Below the pieces are notes generated by a model, which made no database searches, was not told the DNA's origin, and saw nothing but the letters and a program-made list of their open reading frames with translations. Position numbers and translations under genes: made by a program. Source: Anabaena sp. UHCC 0187 (GTDB taxonomy: Bacteria; Cyanobacteriota; Cyanobacteriia; Cyanobacteriales; Nostocaceae). From it: 64,000 nt of DNA. Positions 17,608 through 26,906 of this stretch are shown one piece after another. Location: positions 336,086 through 400,085 of the forward strand of contig NZ_VILB01000014.1 in the NCBI RefSeq assembly GCF_009712035.1. The letters run 5' to 3'. The number at the start of each line of letters is the position of its first letter. Position 1 is the stretch's first letter.

Positions 17608-17736
17608 CCCAGAATTAGCTTACTAGCTGATAGCTGAATACTGAATGCTGATAGCTTGTAAAAAATAACCTGTTGCAAGATACTGACACCTGCTGTCATC
17701 AGTTTCTGATCTTCCCAATGTGACTAATTTGCTGAA

Positions 17737-18495
17737 ATGGAAAATAATCACAACAGTTTGACGAAGCTAAATAAGGAGAATCGGGGTTTGGTAATGGAAC
17801 GGTTGAAACAAGACTTAAAAAATGACCTGATTGCGGGTTTGCTGGTGGTAATTCCCCTGGCAACCACCATTTGGTTAACAATTACCATAGCCACCTGGGT
17901 AATTAACTTTCTCACCCAAGTTCCTAAACAACTCAATCCTTTTGATGGCTTAAATCCGATTTTAGTGAATGTACTTAATTTATTAGTAGGATTAGCCGTA
18001 CCATTATTAAGTATTCTCGTCATCGGCTTAATGGCTAGAAACATTGCTGGGCGTTGGTTATTGGATTTTGGCGAACGGCTATTGCAAGCCATTCCTTTAG
18101 CTGGACAGGTATATAAAACCCTCAAACAACTATTAGAAACTCTCCTGAAAGATTCTAATGGTAAATTTCGCCGGGTAGTCTTAGTAGAATATCCTCGTGC
18201 GGGTATTTGGGCGATCGCATTTGTCACAGGAGCAATTAGCAATGAAATCCAAAGCCAAATGTCTCGTCCCGTAATTAGCCTCTTTATCCCCACAACCCCC
18301 AATCCGACGACAGGATGGTATGCAATAGTACCAGAATCGGATGTAGTTAATCTCTCTATATCCGTTGAAGATGCTTTTAAAATTGTTGTCTCCGGTGGTA
18401 TAGTTGCCCCTAATATCCAGTCATCTCATCTCCCTGCACTGTCAGCAGGATCACATTTAGAAATCAAACAGCAGGAAATTCCAGCCGCAGAATAA
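17737..18495 (+). CDS. DUF502 family membrane protein
   Basis: A 252-aa protein with two transmembrane segments near residues 35-60 (LIAGLLVVIPLATTIWLTIT) and 72-100 (VNVLNLLVGLAVPLLSILVI), then a soluble domain with EYPRAGIWAIAFVTGAI and FIPTTPNPTTGWYAIVPESD. This is the DUF502 layout, shared with plant COV/LCV-like proteins. The molecular function is unknown. The first ATG (17737) gives a 19-residue polar N-terminal extension; AAGGAG occurs inside it, so translation from the internal ATG at 17794 is possible. Confidence 0.88.
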   Translation: MENNHNSLTKLNKENRGLVMERLKQDLKNDLIAGLLVVIPLATTIWLTITIATWVINFLTQVPKQLNPFDGLNPILVNVLNLLVGLAVPLLSILVIGLMARNIAGRWLLDFGERLLQAIPLAGQVYKTLKQLLETLLKDSNGKFRRVVLVEYPRAGIWAIAFVTGAISNEIQSQMSRPVISLFIPTTPNPTTGWYAIVPESDVVNLSISVEDAFKIVVSGGIVAPNIQSSHLPALSAGSHLEIKQQEIPAAE

Positions 18496-18592
18496 ATTTG
18501 ACACTAAACTAACCTAGCAAAGTGAGCAAAAAATAGATAAGCTAATTGTTCATCTGTGCCAGAACTCACATATTTTTCATCATCCCAACTGT

Positions 18593-19234
18593 ATGCAACG
18601 TCGTAAACCCCAACAAATAGCCCGTGAATTGGCACTACTAGCCTTGAGCCAGTTACCAATTAACCCCAAAAAACTAGAAACCCTATCAGACGAGCAATTA
18701 GTCTCTAAGCTAGTTTTAGGGGCAGTCCGTACCCTCACACTAGAAGTACAGGACACATTGAATAATGCCGCAGGAGAACTGCAACGCAGTAATGATCGCC
18801 TATTGACTAGCGAAACTAGAGCCGCCGACTTGAATACAGCTAGAACCATGCTGAAAGAGGCAATTTCCTACACCCAAACAGCTATCAATCAATTAGGTAC
18901 ATCCGTTGATTTTCCGGAATTAATTCAGTTAGCTAATCAAGATAAAGAAGTTCGTAATTACGCCAAAGCAATTATTATTACCGTTAGCGAAAACCATCAA
19001 GAGATCGAAGAAGTTATTTCTAATGCCTTAATAGATTGGCAAGTTACCCGTTTAGCCCAAATAGATAGAGATATCTTGCAAATAGCCACCGCAGAAATAA
19101 AATTTATGAAAGTTCCCGACAGCATCGCCATTAACGAAGCTGTAGAATTAGCTAAACGCTACAGTGGAGAAGATGGCCACCGTTTTATTAATGGTGTTCT
19201 CCGTCGAGTTAGCGAACAAAAACAACCTGTTTAA
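18593..19234 (+). CDS. nusB: Transcription antitermination factor NusB
   Basis: NusB binds boxA RNA with NusE (S10) to keep RNA polymerase processive, chiefly on rRNA operons. The 213-aa product begins [20 protein letters not shown] and ends with the family signature [20 protein letters not shown] followed by INGVLRRV. It is longer than E. coli NusB (139 aa) because of a helical insert near residues 50-100, which is usual in cyanobacteria. It is followed after a heptamer array by ftsY, a pairing often conserved in cyanobacteria. Confidence 0.93.
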   Translation: MQRRKPQQIARELALLALSQLPINPKKLETLSDEQLVSKLVLGAVRTLTLEVQDTLNNAAGELQRSNDRLLTSETRAADLNTARTMLKEAISYTQTAINQLGTSVDFPELIQLANQDKEVRNYAKAIIITVSENHQEIEEVISNALIDWQVTRLAQIDRDILQIATAEIKFMKVPDSIAINEAVELAKRYSGEDGHRFINGVLRRVSEQKQPV

Positions 19235-19236
19235 AT

Positions 19237-19310
19237 TTGTCAATTGTCAATTGTCAATTGTCAGTTGTCAGTTGTCAGTTGTCAATTGTCAGTTGTCAAT
19301 TGTCAATTGT
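19237..19310. repeat. TTGTCA(A/G) heptamer array
   Basis: Ten tandem copies of TTGTCAA or TTGTCAG plus a partial unit, filling most of the space between nusB and ftsY. It fits the short tandem heptamer class of heterocystous cyanobacteria. Confidence 0.9.
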
Positions 19311-19353
19311 TTTCTGACTCCTAATTAAATTTTTATCTAATAAACTACAAACA

Positions 19354-20844
19354 ATGGCTTTTAATTGGTTTCGTCGTCCAAATAATGAACCTGCTGATAC
19401 TCCTCAAACTCAGGAAGAAACACCAGCAGTAGAAGCAACTTCACCAGAAACAACAGCACCAGACACGGGGGACTTGTTGGCTTTTGCTAAAGCTGCTTAT
19501 AAGAATATTCAGGAAAAACAACAACTAGAAACAGAATTATCTGTAGCAGTTGAAGAAGAAGAGACTATTACTGAAGAAATAGTAGAAGCTGAACAAGAGG
19601 AAATAACTGCACCGATAGAAACAGATGCGACTGTAGCAGAAATTACTGAAGATATTGTTAGTGAAGTACAACCAGAAATAGCGCCAGAACCAGAACCAGC
19701 TAATTTATCCTTTTTAGAAAGGGCGGCGGCTCAAAGAGAAGCTAAACAAGAAAAATTAATCGCTAGTGCGATAGAAACCCCAGAACCAGAAGCACCGATA
19801 ACCCCAACAGCACCAGAAATAGAGATTCCAGAACTGGTATTTGATGATGGGTTTAAGTGGTCAGCAAAGGTTTTAGCCGCCCAAGGGAGAAAAGCTGAAG
19901 ATATTTCCATCGAAGAAATTACTTGGTTGAAAAAACTCCGTCAAGGTTTAGATAAAACTCGGCGAAATCTTCTCAACCAACTGAAATCAATTGTTGGTCA
20001 AGGACCTCTTAATCAAGCTGCTGTCAATGAAATTGAATCCTTACTTCTACAGGCAGATGTGGGTGTAGAGGCAACAGACCATATTATTAGTGCGTTACAA
20101 AAAAAATTGCTGGCAGAGGTTACTCCCCCAGAACAAGCAATTGCCTATCTCAAAGAAATTCTCCGGGAGATGCTAGATGCTCCCTTGCAAAACAAAGAAA
20201 AACCTAGTTTTGCACCGGAAAAAGACACTCTCACCATTTGGTTAATTACTGGAGTTAACGGGGCGGGGAAAACTACCACCATTGGTAAAATTTCTCACCT
20301 AGCTCAAAATTCCGGTTATAAATGCTTAATTGGGGCAGCGGATACCTTCCGGGCTGCGGCTGTGGAACAAGTCAAAGTTTGGGGGAATCGCAGCGGTGTC
20401 GAAGTGATCGCTAATCCGGGCAAAAATACAGATCCCGCCGCCGTGGTATTTGATGCGATCGCTGCTGCTCAATCTAGAGAAACCGAACTACTATTAATAG
20501 ATACCGCTGGGAGACTGCAAAATAAGAAAAACTTAATGGACGAACTCAGCAAAATTCGCAAAATCATAGACAAGAAAGCCCCCAACGCCCGCGTAGAATC
20601 GCTGTTAGTTCTAGATTCTACCTTAGGACAAAATGGACTGCGACAAGCTGAAGTATTTTCCCAAGCAGCCCAACTTAGCGGCGTTGTTTTAACCAAATTA
20701 GACGGAACAGCTAAAGGAGGTGTCGCCCTCGCCGTTGTCCAGCAATTAGGCTTACCCATTCGTTTTATTGGTGCTGGTGAAGGAATTGAAGATTTACGTC
20801 CATTCTCTAGCTATGAATTTGTAGAAGCATTATTAAGCGGTTGA
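19354..20844 (+). CDS. ftsY: Signal recognition particle receptor FtsY
   Basis: FtsY is the GTPase that docks SRP-bound ribosomes at the membrane. The 496-aa product has a long acidic A domain (residues ~1-170, rich in Glu, Pro, Ala), then the NG domain: a helical N part (~190-290) and the GTPase part with G1 GVNGAGKTTTIGKI (~299-312), AADTFRAAAVEQVKVW, LIDTAGRLQNKK, TKLDGTAKGG and FIGAGEGIEDLRPF. All GTPase motifs are intact. The acidic region probably mediates membrane or translocon contact. It lies 119 bp after nusB, with the heptamer array between them. Confidence 0.97.
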   Translation: MAFNWFRRPNNEPADTPQTQEETPAVEATSPETTAPDTGDLLAFAKAAYKNIQEKQQLETELSVAVEEEETITEEIVEAEQEEITAPIETDATVAEITEDIVSEVQPEIAPEPEPANLSFLERAAAQREAKQEKLIASAIETPEPEAPITPTAPEIEIPELVFDDGFKWSAKVLAAQGRKAEDISIEEITWLKKLRQGLDKTRRNLLNQLKSIVGQGPLNQAAVNEIESLLLQADVGVEATDHIISALQKKLLAEVTPPEQAIAYLKEILREMLDAPLQNKEKPSFAPEKDTLTIWLITGVNGAGKTTTIGKISHLAQNSGYKCLIGAADTFRAAAVEQVKVWGNRSGVEVIANPGKNTDPAAVVFDAIAAAQSRETELLLIDTAGRLQNKKNLMDELSKIRKIIDKKAPNARVESLLVLDSTLGQNGLRQAEVFSQAAQLSGVVLTKLDGTAKGGVALAVVQQLGLPIRFIGAGEGIEDLRPFSSYEFVEALLSG

Positions 20845-20901
20845 TCCCGTTTTCCTGAGTTGACAATTCCCAAAATTTCATCATCAATTTAAGTAGGGTT
20901 T

Positions 20902-20966
20902 GCTGATAGCGAAGCGTGGCGTAAGCCATAAAAGTTATCTGTGATAGCGTAGCGTGACGTAAGTCA
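20902..20966. repeat. Two GATAGCGAAGCG-type dispersed repeats in tandem
   Basis: GCTGATAGCGAAGCGTGGCG+TAAGCC (20902-20928) is followed by GTGATAGCGTAGCGTGACGT+AAGTC (20942-20966), two diverged copies of the same ~26-bp unit. Both relate to the elements at 11137 and 11817. Confidence 0.65.
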
Positions 20967-20971
20967 TGGGC

Positions 20972-21004
<33 letters not shown>

Positions 21005-21156
21005 TGAAGAATTAGAAGAAGAGAAGAATAGTCTTGAATCTGTTCAAGTGATAGGTTTTTGCTAATTTCCACCCTTATTCATTGCACCTGATTCACCTTT
21101 TTCACCTTCACACTCTTGATATATCTAAGTTTTAGCTTTATTAAGCAAGCCTTAAG

Positions 21157-21217
21157 TAGGGTGCATTATCTGTCTTGACAGCAAGGTAACTTGTTGTAAT
21201 TCTGGTAACGCACCCTA
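21157..21217. repeat. Inverted-repeat element TAGGGTGCATTA...TAACGCACCCTA
   Basis: Arms of 12 bp (21157-21168 and 21206-21217) match with one mismatch and enclose 37 bp; it resembles a small MITE-like or REP-like unit. The GGTGCGTTA core also occurs at 13647. The remaining ~600 bp up to the PP2C gene is AT-rich with no identified feature. Confidence 0.6.
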
Positions 21218-21852
21218 GATTTTACTGTGATCTAGCAAAACCCAAGATTTCCCCGAATTTGTTGAGTTCATCGCCCCTACTTGGGGAAATTTTCCAGAAA
21301 AATGGATAATTTTTTCATAAAAGAAATCTATCTAAGGAAACATTTCGATAATTTATGGTATATAGGTTAAATGTTTGTAGTCCAGAATAAAACAAGTTTT
21401 GATTAGAACCATGATTAAATCTATGTTTTGACCAAAACCCCAGGAACGCAAAAACCATGAATTAACTCACTGAAAATCTATCTGGTTTTTAGTTTGATGA
21501 TTCTTAATATCTACGCTTTTAGGAATAGAGGTAATTTTGCTAATGACAAACTTTTATTTCTCACGATATATGAAGGGCTGATTCAGGTGTGAAAAAATTA
21601 GAGGCTGCTAATTAATCATAAAAATCACTGATTGCCAAAGACTTATTTTTGACAAATTAGAAAATTTATCATCATGGAAAATTAACTATCAAAAATGTCC
21701 TCAGCATTAACCAAGATTTAAAAAATTACGTTTAACAGTTTTTCTACTCTTGCTAAAATCACAAATCTCGTTGAATATAATTTCACAATTTATCAAGAAA
21801 GAGTATTTATAAAGAATCACACATTTGCTATTCTCAACTGCAATATTAACCT

Positions 21853-23238
21853 GTGTCACAATTTCCCCCCCATCCTACTGATAGTAATAGCAGCGCCACC
21901 ACAGATGTCACTCCTGTGGTGGCACTTAAAGAACTTGTGTCCAGGCTGCACCGAGAACAAAATAAAATTCAAGACTTGCTGAGTTCTTTAGGATTTGCCC
22001 TCAGAAGCTTTAATAATTTAAATCAGTTTTTGGAACTGATTCCGCTTATGGCTACCAGAGTGACAGATGCGGAAGGTAGCGCACTTTTTCTTTATAAACC
22101 CAACGGACAAATTAGATTAGAACAACTACATTGGCAAGATAGTCAGCAAAGAAAAAATATTAGAAAAGCCCTAGAAACTGCTAGTAGTCAAATTACTCTT
22201 TTAGCTAACTCTGGTCCTGCGGCTATTTCTACAGGCATTCTAGATGACCAAATGCACGCCGTTTTAGGCCCAGATGTGCAAATCTTTGGCACAGCTATTT
22301 TAGTTAAGCATACAGAACGGGGATGGCTGTACGTTTTAAGTCGTGATCCTGAATATAGTTGGACAGAAACTAGACAAAAATTAGTGCGGTTAGTGGCAGA
22401 CCAAACAGCAGTTGCTATTGACAATGATGAATTATCTGTAGAATTAAGAAAAAAAGAACGTTTAGATCAAGAATTAGAAATTGGTGCAGAAATTCAACGC
22501 CGACTTTTACCGCGTCAATGTCCAAATATTCCCGGTTTGTCTCTAGCAGCCCGTTGTAAACCAGCTAATCAAGTTGGTGGTGACTATTATGATTTTATTC
22601 CCACTAATCAAAACCAGTTAAAACCCAAACCACAAGCATCTCCAGAAAATGCTAGTTGGGGTTTGGTAATAGGGGATGTGATGGGTAAAGGTGTTCCCGC
22701 AGGTTTGATTATGACCATGCTGCGGGGAATGTTGCGCGGTGAAGTATTGCATGGCAACTCTCCAGCGGGAATTTTGCAAAATTTGAATCGGGTTATGTAC
22801 GCGGATTTGGAAAATTCCCACCGCTTCGTGACGATGTTTTATTCAGAATATGACCCGCAAACGCGGATTTTATCTTATAGTAATGCTGCCCATAATCCGC
22901 CTTTGTGGTGGCACGCAGCGACAAAAACTGTGAGTCAGTTGGATACATTGGGAATGTTAATTGGTTTAGATGCCAATAGTGAATATGAAAATGCACAGGC
23001 ACAGTTAGAAGTTGGGGATACAGTTATTTATTATACTGATGGTTTGACTGATGCGGCGGCGGCGGGAGGCGATCGCTTTGATGAGGATAATTTTGTTACA
23101 TCTTTCAGAACAGCTTGTAAGTATTGCAATAGTCCCCAGGAAATTGTTGAATATCTATTTGATCAAGTTGAGCAATTTATCGGTTCTGATAGGCAAAATA
23201 CTGATGATATGACGTTGGTGGTTTTGCAAATTGTGTGA
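21853..23238 (+). CDS. GAF-PP2C (RsbU/SpoIIE-type) serine/threonine phosphatase
   Basis: The 461-aa product starts with GTG. Residues ~50-195 form a GAF sensor domain, a short coiled coil follows (ELRKKERLDQELEIGAEIQR), then the PP2C/SpoIIE phosphatase: VGGDYYDF, VIGDVMGKGVPAGLIMTML, AHNPPLWW, VIYYTDGLTDA and DDMTLVVLQIV. The Asp residues of GGDYYDF, GDVMGKG and DDMTLV bind the two metal ions. RsbU-like enzymes dephosphorylate anti-sigma-antagonist proteins in partner-switching stress pathways; the partner is not in this window. It is cytosolic and stands alone, with a 1-kb upstream gap. Confidence 0.92.
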   Translation: MSQFPPHPTDSNSSATTDVTPVVALKELVSRLHREQNKIQDLLSSLGFALRSFNNLNQFLELIPLMATRVTDAEGSALFLYKPNGQIRLEQLHWQDSQQRKNIRKALETASSQITLLANSGPAAISTGILDDQMHAVLGPDVQIFGTAILVKHTERGWLYVLSRDPEYSWTETRQKLVRLVADQTAVAIDNDELSVELRKKERLDQELEIGAEIQRRLLPRQCPNIPGLSLAARCKPANQVGGDYYDFIPTNQNQLKPKPQASPENASWGLVIGDVMGKGVPAGLIMTMLRGMLRGEVLHGNSPAGILQNLNRVMYADLENSHRFVTMFYSEYDPQTRILSYSNAAHNPPLWWHAATKTVSQLDTLGMLIGLDANSEYENAQAQLEVGDTVIYYTDGLTDAAAAGGDRFDEDNFVTSFRTACKYCNSPQEIVEYLFDQVEQFIGSDRQNTDDMTLVVLQIV

Positions 23239-23343
23239 TTTTATCACCACCCAGGCTTTAGCAGCACAAAAAACATTTGTGCCAATTTAATCAAAAAGTG
23301 AGATACTGCAAAAAAATTATTTCACATATTTAGATAACAACAA

Positions 23344-24591
23344 ATGGAAAAAGTACAATTGTTTGGTATGCCTGCGGAGAAAGGACGATGGCTACTGATA
23401 CCTCTAAGTATAACTATTCTGCTGTGCTTGGGTACAGTTTATTCTTGGAGTATTTTTAGAAAACCCTTGGAAAAACTTCTCAATGTGGGTGCAACTGATA
23501 GCCTATTGCCATTTACAGTGCTGTTGGTTGTCTTCGCAATTTTAATGCCAATTACTGGTTTTTATATCAATCGTTTTGATACTCGTCTGATTACAGGTGT
23601 TGGTGGATTAATTACGGCAGTAGGTTATATTCTCTCTAGTTTAGGTGGCAATATTCCCACATTAACTATTACCTATGGTTTGATTGCTGGTATGGGGGTG
23701 GGTATTGCTTACGGTGTCCCGTTGGCTGTGGTGGCTAAGTGGTTTCCCGATAAAAAAGGTTTGGCTGTTGGTGCTACTGTGATTGGATTTGGTTTGTCAC
23801 CTTTAATTACTGCACCTTTGGCCAAGTTTCTGATAGATGCTCTTGGAGTCCAGAAAACTTTTGTATTTTTAGGTATTGCTTTTGCAGTTATTATTACAGC
23901 TATTTCTACTGTCCTCACAACTCCCCCTCCAGGTTGGCAACCAGATGGATGGACTCCACCTGTAGCTGTTCAAGCGAATTCTCACACGACAACTTCAGGA
24001 TCAATTCTGCAAACTTCCAGTTTTTATGGCTTGTGGTTGTGCTATACCATTGGTTCTTTTGCGGGACTGGCAGCGATTGGTATTTCTAGTCCTCTAGCCC
24101 AGGAAATTATTAAATTAGATGCAGCTACAGCCGCAAATACAGTTTCTTTGTTTGCCGTCTTTAATGGTGCGGGACGGTTGTTTTTTGGGTGGTTTACAGA
24201 CAAATTTACGCCAAAATTAGGGGCAATTGTTTCCTTTGTTTTAATTTTGATTGGTTCGATTATGATGCTGAGTGCGGGAGAGGGCAGTGTCCTCACTTAT
24301 ATAGTCGCTTTTTCGCTATTTTACTTGGCTTTGGGGGGTTGGTTAGCGATCGCTCCCACTTCCACTTTAATCATGTTTCAATCCCAAGACTATGCCAAAA
24401 ATTACGGTATTGTCTTCACTGCTTACGGTATGGGGGCTTTGGGTGGAACTTTATTAGCTGGCAAAATTAGAGACATTTTCGGCAGTTACACTAATTTCTT
24501 TTATCCAACTGCGGGATTAGCAATTGTGGGAATTATCTTGGCTGTATTCATGCTGAAACGCACTTCTGCCAATGCCGATTTAGTAAGATAA
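23344..24591 (+). CDS. MFS transporter, oxalate/formate antiporter-like (OFA family)
   Basis: A 415-aa membrane protein with about 12 transmembrane helices. The N-terminus WLLIPLSITILLCLGTVYSW and the motif AYGVPLAVVAKWFPDKKGLA are typical of the OFA branch, as is FGLSPLITAPLAKFLIDALG. Members exchange small organic acids; the substrate cannot be read from the sequence. The loop motif FPDKKGLAVG is intact. It is 105 bp downstream of the phosphatase gene on the same strand, but a shared transcript is uncertain. Confidence 0.85.
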   Translation: MEKVQLFGMPAEKGRWLLIPLSITILLCLGTVYSWSIFRKPLEKLLNVGATDSLLPFTVLLVVFAILMPITGFYINRFDTRLITGVGGLITAVGYILSSLGGNIPTLTITYGLIAGMGVGIAYGVPLAVVAKWFPDKKGLAVGATVIGFGLSPLITAPLAKFLIDALGVQKTFVFLGIAFAVIITAISTVLTTPPPGWQPDGWTPPVAVQANSHTTTSGSILQTSSFYGLWLCYTIGSFAGLAAIGISSPLAQEIIKLDAATAANTVSLFAVFNGAGRLFFGWFTDKFTPKLGAIVSFVLILIGSIMMLSAGEGSVLTYIVAFSLFYLALGGWLAIAPTSTLIMFQSQDYAKNYGIVFTAYGMGALGGTLLAGKIRDIFGSYTNFFYPTAGLAIVGIILAVFMLKRTSANADLVR

Positions 24592-24718
24592 TTTGTTCGT
24601 TTTCGACATCCTCTCTTCCCTTGTGTTTCCCACATTAGTTAGAGGGTTGTCGGATTATTATGTACATTTTCTAATTATTTTTAATTTTATAATTTTAACT
24701 GAAAAAAATATAAGTATT

Positions 24719-24773
24719 GTAGGGTGGGCATTGCCCACAATATGCTCATTTTGGTGGGCAATGCCCACCCTAC
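24719..24773. repeat. Perfect 20-bp inverted repeat with self-complementary arms
   Basis: GTAGGGTGGGCATTGCCCAC (24719-24738) is repeated inverted at 24754-24773 around a 15-nt loop. Each arm also contains its own palindrome (GTGGGCATTGCCCAC), so the element can fold as one long hairpin or as two small ones. It lies 127 bp after the MFS gene and may serve as its transcript end. The rest of 24592-24946 is AT-rich with no gene. Confidence 0.85.
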
Positions 24774-24946
24774 CTATATGTTCAAAAATAAAATAGTAAC
24801 CCTATATATAAAGATAGTGTGTTCAGTTACAGTTATTATCCCGTTAATTAAGCAAGAATAGGGATTGTTGAATTCAATTCAAACTCCTGAATTCTTTTTT
24901 GATAACTGATATGTAGCCATTTATATAAATTTTATGTTGCTGTTTT

Positions 24947-26635
24947 ATGAAACCTCGAATTATTGTTTGCGGCTTAGGGCGTACCGGATATAAAATCTTT
25001 CGCTTACTCAGACAACAGGGGGCTTTAGTCGTAGGTATTCATCGTAAACCTGTTTCTGGTGAAACTGCGGCTAATGTAATTGTTGGTGAGTTACACGCAG
25101 CTTCTACTTTGCAAGCAGCGGGAATTGCCGAAGCACATACTTTGGTAATTGCAACTTCTGATGATGCCTTGAATTTATCAATTATGATGCAAGCGCGGGT
25201 ACTTAATCCCCAAATTCGGATTATTAACCGTTTTTATAATACAAATTTAGGTGAACGTCTTGATCAAACTTTGTCAAATCATTTAAGTTTGAGTGTTGTC
25301 GGTTTAGCCGCACCAGTATTTACCTTTGCCGCTTTAGGAAATAAAGCCATTGGCCAAATTAAATTACTTGAGCAAACTTGGCCAATTCAAGAAGAATATA
25401 TTCATGAAAATCATCCTTGGAAGGGTAAAAAAATCAGCGATTTATGGGAAGATCCCACACGGATGCTCATTTATTATGTACCTGTACAAGGCAAAATGAA
25501 TGTAGTTTCTGCGGTGCTATCAGAACAACAATTAAGAGTAGGTGATCGCTTAATTATTGGCACTCAACCCCGCATTCGTCCACAACGTAAATCATTAGTA
25601 AGAAAACTACTAAAAATCTTTGCTAATATTAGGGAGTTTCAGAAACACGCCCAATCAGTTGTTGGGATGGCAATTGTTTTATTCGTAATTATTTTATTAT
25701 CCACCTTTACCTATGTTGCCAGTAAGCATAGCATCACTTTTATTGATGCTTTATATTTTGCTGTGGGCATGATTACCGGGGCTGGTGGTAATGATAAAGT
25801 CGTAGAAAATGCACCTGACAGCATTAAATTATTTACCGTTGTGATTATGCTAATTGGGGCTGCGGTAATTGGGATTTGGTATGCTATGCTGACGGATTTT
25901 ATCCTGGGTAGTCGCTTAAAACAATTTTTGGATGCTGCGAGAATTCCCCAACATCATCATTATATTGTTTGTGGTTTAAGTGGTATCGGCATTAGAATTG
26001 TTCAACAACTGCATCTGAGTGGCCATGAAGTAGTAGTTATTGAAACAGATGCTAATAATAGATATGTGACTACTGCCAGAGGTATGAGTATTCCTGTAAT
26101 CCTTGCTGATGCTAGTTTTCGGGCTACTCTACAAGCTAGTAATATCAATACTGCCACCGCAGTCTTAGCTGTCACCAGTAATGATGCGACTAATTTGGAA
26201 ATTGCCCTCAAAGCTAAGGCTTTAGCACCGAAAATTCCTGTAATTGTTAACTATGCTGATCCCGATTTTGCTGGTATGGCACAACAGGTATTTGATTTTG
26301 AAGCTGTACTTAGTCCCGCTGAACTAGCTGCCCCTGCCTTCGCTGCTGCTGCTCTCGGTGGTAGGATTATTGGTAATGGGATTATTGCTGATAATCTATG
26401 GGTAGCTTTTGCAACTACAATTACACCGATACACCCTTTTTGTGATGAGTGGGTGAAAGACGTAGCTAAGTTTGCGGATTTCGTGCCTTTGTATGTGGAA
26501 ATCAACCACGAAACTGTACAAGGCTGGGATTTGTTGGAAACAATTCTCGCCCCTGGAGATGTTTTGTATTTAACCATGCCCGCTAATAGGTTAAATCAGT
26601 TATGGCGAGAAGAAGGAAAAGGTATTGGAGTTTAA
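24947..26635 (+). CDS. Two-RCK ion channel-like protein with atypical selectivity filter
   Basis: A 562-aa protein with an unusual order: RCK-N (residues 1-120, Rossmann motif IVCGLGRTGYKIFRLL), RCK-C (~135-210), two transmembrane helices with a pore loop between them (~240-320), then a second RCK-N (IVCGLSGIGIRIVQQL, ~340-460) and RCK-C (~475-560). RCK domains bind nucleotides or Ca2+ and gate K+ channels. The pore loop, however, reads GMITGAGGND (~274-283) where K+ channels have TxGYGD, so ion choice is unclear. It is in the plasma or thylakoid membrane. No neighbour suggests a partner. Confidence 0.8.
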   Translation: MKPRIIVCGLGRTGYKIFRLLRQQGALVVGIHRKPVSGETAANVIVGELHAASTLQAAGIAEAHTLVIATSDDALNLSIMMQARVLNPQIRIINRFYNTNLGERLDQTLSNHLSLSVVGLAAPVFTFAALGNKAIGQIKLLEQTWPIQEEYIHENHPWKGKKISDLWEDPTRMLIYYVPVQGKMNVVSAVLSEQQLRVGDRLIIGTQPRIRPQRKSLVRKLLKIFANIREFQKHAQSVVGMAIVLFVIILLSTFTYVASKHSITFIDALYFAVGMITGAGGNDKVVENAPDSIKLFTVVIMLIGAAVIGIWYAMLTDFILGSRLKQFLDAARIPQHHHYIVCGLSGIGIRIVQQLHLSGHEVVVIETDANNRYVTTARGMSIPVILADASFRATLQASNINTATAVLAVTSNDATNLEIALKAKALAPKIPVIVNYADPDFAGMAQQVFDFEAVLSPAELAAPAFAAAALGGRIIGNGIIADNLWVAFATTITPIHPFCDEWVKDVAKFADFVPLYVEINHETVQGWDLLETILAPGDVLYLTMPANRLNQLWREEGKGIGV

Positions 26636-26754
26636 TTGATTTTTTATGGGAAGATAGTTCTTACTTATCAAGATTGAGTTTAGCAGATTCCCAGGCACAA
26701 GTCAACTACCTTTATCCATAAAATGCGAAATTTTTTCTTTCTTTGGGAATTATC

Positions 26755-26815
26755 TTATGCCTACGGCACGCTGCGCGTTAACGAAGTTCCTCTGAAAGAG
26801 GCACGCGCAGAGGTG
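26755..26815. repeat. Palindrome-rich dispersed repeat
   Basis: CTACGGCACGCTGCGCGTTA, then CCTCTGAAAGAGG (hairpin CCTCT/AGAGG), then CACGCGCAGAGGTG, in the 271-bp gap before the alpha/beta hydrolase gene. It resembles degenerate cyanobacterial interspersed repeats. Confidence 0.5.
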
Positions 26816-26906
26816 AAAAGGTTGAATTTGCTCTCTTGTTACCTATTTGTAGGATGATAATGTAACACCTGTACAGTGTTATTGCATTCCCAAATAGGAA
26901 AATAGC

